Position numbers and translations under genes: made by a program. The notes beneath the pieces are model-generated. The model did not search any database. It was not told the DNA's origin and saw only the letters and a program-made list of their open reading frames with translations. This document shows positions 5,636 to 7,067 of a stretch of DNA of 7,067 bases, in pieces; positions within the stretch are counted from its first letter, which is position 1, and each line of letters begins with the position of its first letter. This stretch comes from Clostridiaceae bacterium. Its GTDB lineage: Bacteria > Bacillota > Clostridia > Oscillospirales > Acutalibacteraceae. The DNA is taken from NCBI GenBank assembly GCA_904502215.1, contig CAJGDQ010000054.1:1-7067 (forward strand). Reading direction: 5' to 3'.

Positions 5636-7054
5636 ATGCAGTTAGAGATTAAATTCAAGAGTATTGCTGTGCGTTGGTTTTTTAATATCTTTTTAATAGT
5701 TGCGATAGTTGTTACCTTTGTTGCGATTGCCTTCTCGGTGCTTTTTGCTTCAATTAACAACGAGCGAATTATAGCTCTTGCGAATGATTATGCTTATGAA
5801 TTTTCTGCACTTTCGGGAAGCAGCACCTTAACCTATGAGGATAATGCAATATCTATTGCGGGCGGTTTCAAATATAAGGATAAAATCGAAGTTCAGGTTA
5901 TAGACCGATTTGGCGAGGTTGTTGTTTCAACAACAGGATTTAAAACTGCAACCGATTCTATGCCCGATTATGAAAGAGCAAAAGATGAGGGAACGGCAGT
6001 TTCAAGACTTACAACCTCTTCGGGCGAAAGAATCATGGCAGGAAGCACTATGATTTATGATTCCAACGGCAACCCTCTCGGAGCTTATCGTTGGATAACC
6101 TCTATGCGCTCAGCCGATAGGATGACGGCCTTTTTCATTATAGTTATGATAGTTTCATCCCTTGCAATATTAGGATTTTGCACCTATTCGGGTTTGTTCT
6201 TTATTAAATCAATAGTTCGCCCTGTTCGTGATGTTAGCAACATCGCAAGAAAAATTGCGATGGGAGATTTTGAATCGAGAATTGAGATAACCAAAAACGA
6301 TGAGATAGGCGAGCTTTGCGATACTATCAATTATATGGCGGCCGAGCTTAGCCAAGCCGAAAATCTTAAAAATGATTTTATTTCCTCGGTTTCGCACGAA
6401 TTAAGAACCCCCTTAACCGCTATCAGAGGTTGGGGTGAAACGGCAAAAATGTCGATTGGAACGGATGAGGAGCTTGTGAAGCGTGGTCTTGATGTTGTGC
6501 TTTCAGAGGCCGATAGACTTTCAGGTCTTGTTGAGGAGCTGCTTGATTTCTCAAGAATGCAAACAGGAAGACTAACCGTTGTTTCTCAGCCATTTAATAT
6601 ATCCAGCCTTTTGGAAGAATCGGTTTCTATGTATGCCGAGCTTTCCAAGAAGCAGGGAATAGAGCTTATATTCACCCCGCCTGCCGAGGAAATCGAGGTT
6701 ATGGGTGATATGAACCGTATTAAACAGGTTTTCATTAATATAATTGACAATGCGGTTAAGTATACCGAGAGCGGCGGTCAGGTGCTTATAAACCAGATTA
6801 AAGAAGAGGCCTGCGTTAGAATTGAGGTTAGCGATACCGGTGTTGGTATTCCCGCTCAGGACCTTGATAGAGTTAAAGAAAAATTTTATAAAGCAAATAA
6901 AACCGTTCGAGGCTCGGGCATAGGCCTTGCCGTTGCGGATGAAATTATAAAACAGCATAAGGGACTTTTGTTTATCGAAAGCACCGAAGGTGTTGGAACA
7001 AAGGCAACCATAGTTTTGCCGATTTTTGAGCCTGAGGAGATAGAAAATGAGTAA
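5636..7054 (+). CDS. HAMP-domain sensor histidine kinase
   Basis: A 472-residue membrane kinase, the partner of the upstream response regulator. Order of parts: transmembrane segment 1 (about 14-38), an extracytoplasmic sensor region of about 125 residues (39-163, containing VQVIDRFGEVVVST, reminiscent of a PAS-like/dCache-type fold), transmembrane segment 2 (about 165-190), a HAMP linker (about 187-240, with RPVRDV and GDFESRI), the HisKA dimerisation helix with phospho-acceptor H254 in SVSHELRTPL, and a HATPase_c domain with N box N372 (NIIDNAVKY), G1 box D400-TGVGIP and G2 box GSGIGLA (426-432). There is no cytoplasmic PAS domain. AAAGGAG (5622-5628) lies 7 bases from the ATG. A second pass at the stop shows that the next gene starts 8 bases before the kinase end. 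The signal is unknown; with the lipoprotein in the same operon, envelope or extracellular sensing is likely. Confidence 0.93.
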   Translation: MQLEIKFKSIAVRWFFNIFLIVAIVVTFVAIAFSVLFASINNERIIALANDYAYEFSALSGSSTLTYEDNAISIAGGFKYKDKIEVQVIDRFGEVVVSTTGFKTATDSMPDYERAKDEGTAVSRLTTSSGERIMAGSTMIYDSNGNPLGAYRWITSMRSADRMTAFFIIVMIVSSLAILGFCTYSGLFFIKSIVRPVRDVSNIARKIAMGDFESRIEITKNDEIGELCDTINYMAAELSQAENLKNDFISSVSHELRTPLTAIRGWGETAKMSIGTDEELVKRGLDVVLSEADRLSGLVEELLDFSRMQTGRLTVVSQPFNISSLLEESVSMYAELSKKQGIELIFTPPAEEIEVMGDMNRIKQVFINIIDNAVKYTESGGQVLINQIKEEACVRIEVSDTGVGIPAQDLDRVKEKFYKANKTVRGSGIGLAVADEIIKQHKGLLFIESTEGVGTKATIVLPIFEPEEIENE

Positions 7055-7067
7055 ATACACTTCAATA
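7047..7067 (+). CDS. Start of a further operon gene, cut by the window edge
   Basis: An ATG at 7047 overlaps the kinase stop (TAA 7052-7054) by 8 bases in another frame and opens a frame reading MSKYTSI to the edge. GAGGAGA at 7034-7040 gives a good ribosome binding site 6 bases upstream. Overlap plus a strong site indicates a translationally coupled fourth gene of the lipoprotein/two-component operon. Seven codons are too few to say what it encodes. Confidence 0.6.

Noticed and set aside
6572..7060. 162-codon open frame on the minus strand inside the histidine kinase gene
   Set aside because: It lies fully opposite conserved HATPase coding sequence, and its product matches no family I recognise; it is a shadow frame.

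Overview
The window looks like chromosomal DNA from a low-GC, Gram-positive-type anaerobe of the Clostridia, most likely a gut member of the Ruminococcaceae/Oscillospiraceae. The clues are an AT-rich composition, strong AGGAG-type ribosome binding sites, extended -10 promoters, a YfhO-family membrane protein, an OmpR/HAMP-kinase pair with a lipoprotein, and a PqqD/HPr-kinase-like/S26-peptidase cassette of a kind I associate with Firmicutes. The taxon is inferred from style, not from a marker gene. Codon and base use look uniform, with no mobile element, RNA gene or CRISPR visible.

Layout: (1) Positions 1-1361, minus strand: the N-terminal ~453 residues of a large polytopic YfhO-family protein that runs off the left edge. 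(2) 1362-1442: a compact divergent regulatory region in which two extended -10 promoters facing opposite ways occupy the same ~34 bp. (3) 1443-3450, plus strand: a four-gene operon: a YfbR-type HD-domain 5'-deoxynucleotidase (TTG start), an HPr-kinase-like P-loop protein, a small PqqD-family protein and a short S24/S26 (signal-peptidase-like) protein. The last three are translationally overlapped or tightly spaced and end at a clear intrinsic terminator (3450-3482). (4) 3504-7067, plus strand: a second operon with its own extended -10 promoter: a lipoprotein with DxDxDG-type FG-GAP-like repeats, an OmpR-family response regulator, a HAMP sensor histidine kinase, and the first seven codons of a further gene that overlaps the kinase stop codon.

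How they may work together: the kinase and regulator form a complete two-component system, and the co-transcribed lipoprotein is a candidate extracytoplasmic partner, ligand sensor or output. The HPr-kinase-like/PqqD/S26 trio resembles a peptide- or protein-modification cassette: a peptide-binding PqqD domain, a kinase-fold enzyme and a Ser-His protease-like protein. No precursor peptide or radical SAM enzyme is visible, so its substrate is unknown; this is the most interesting part of the window. Several upstream in-frame ATGs (2711, 2983, 3531) are probably not the real starts; the starts given here follow ribosome binding sites, gene overlaps and family lengths.
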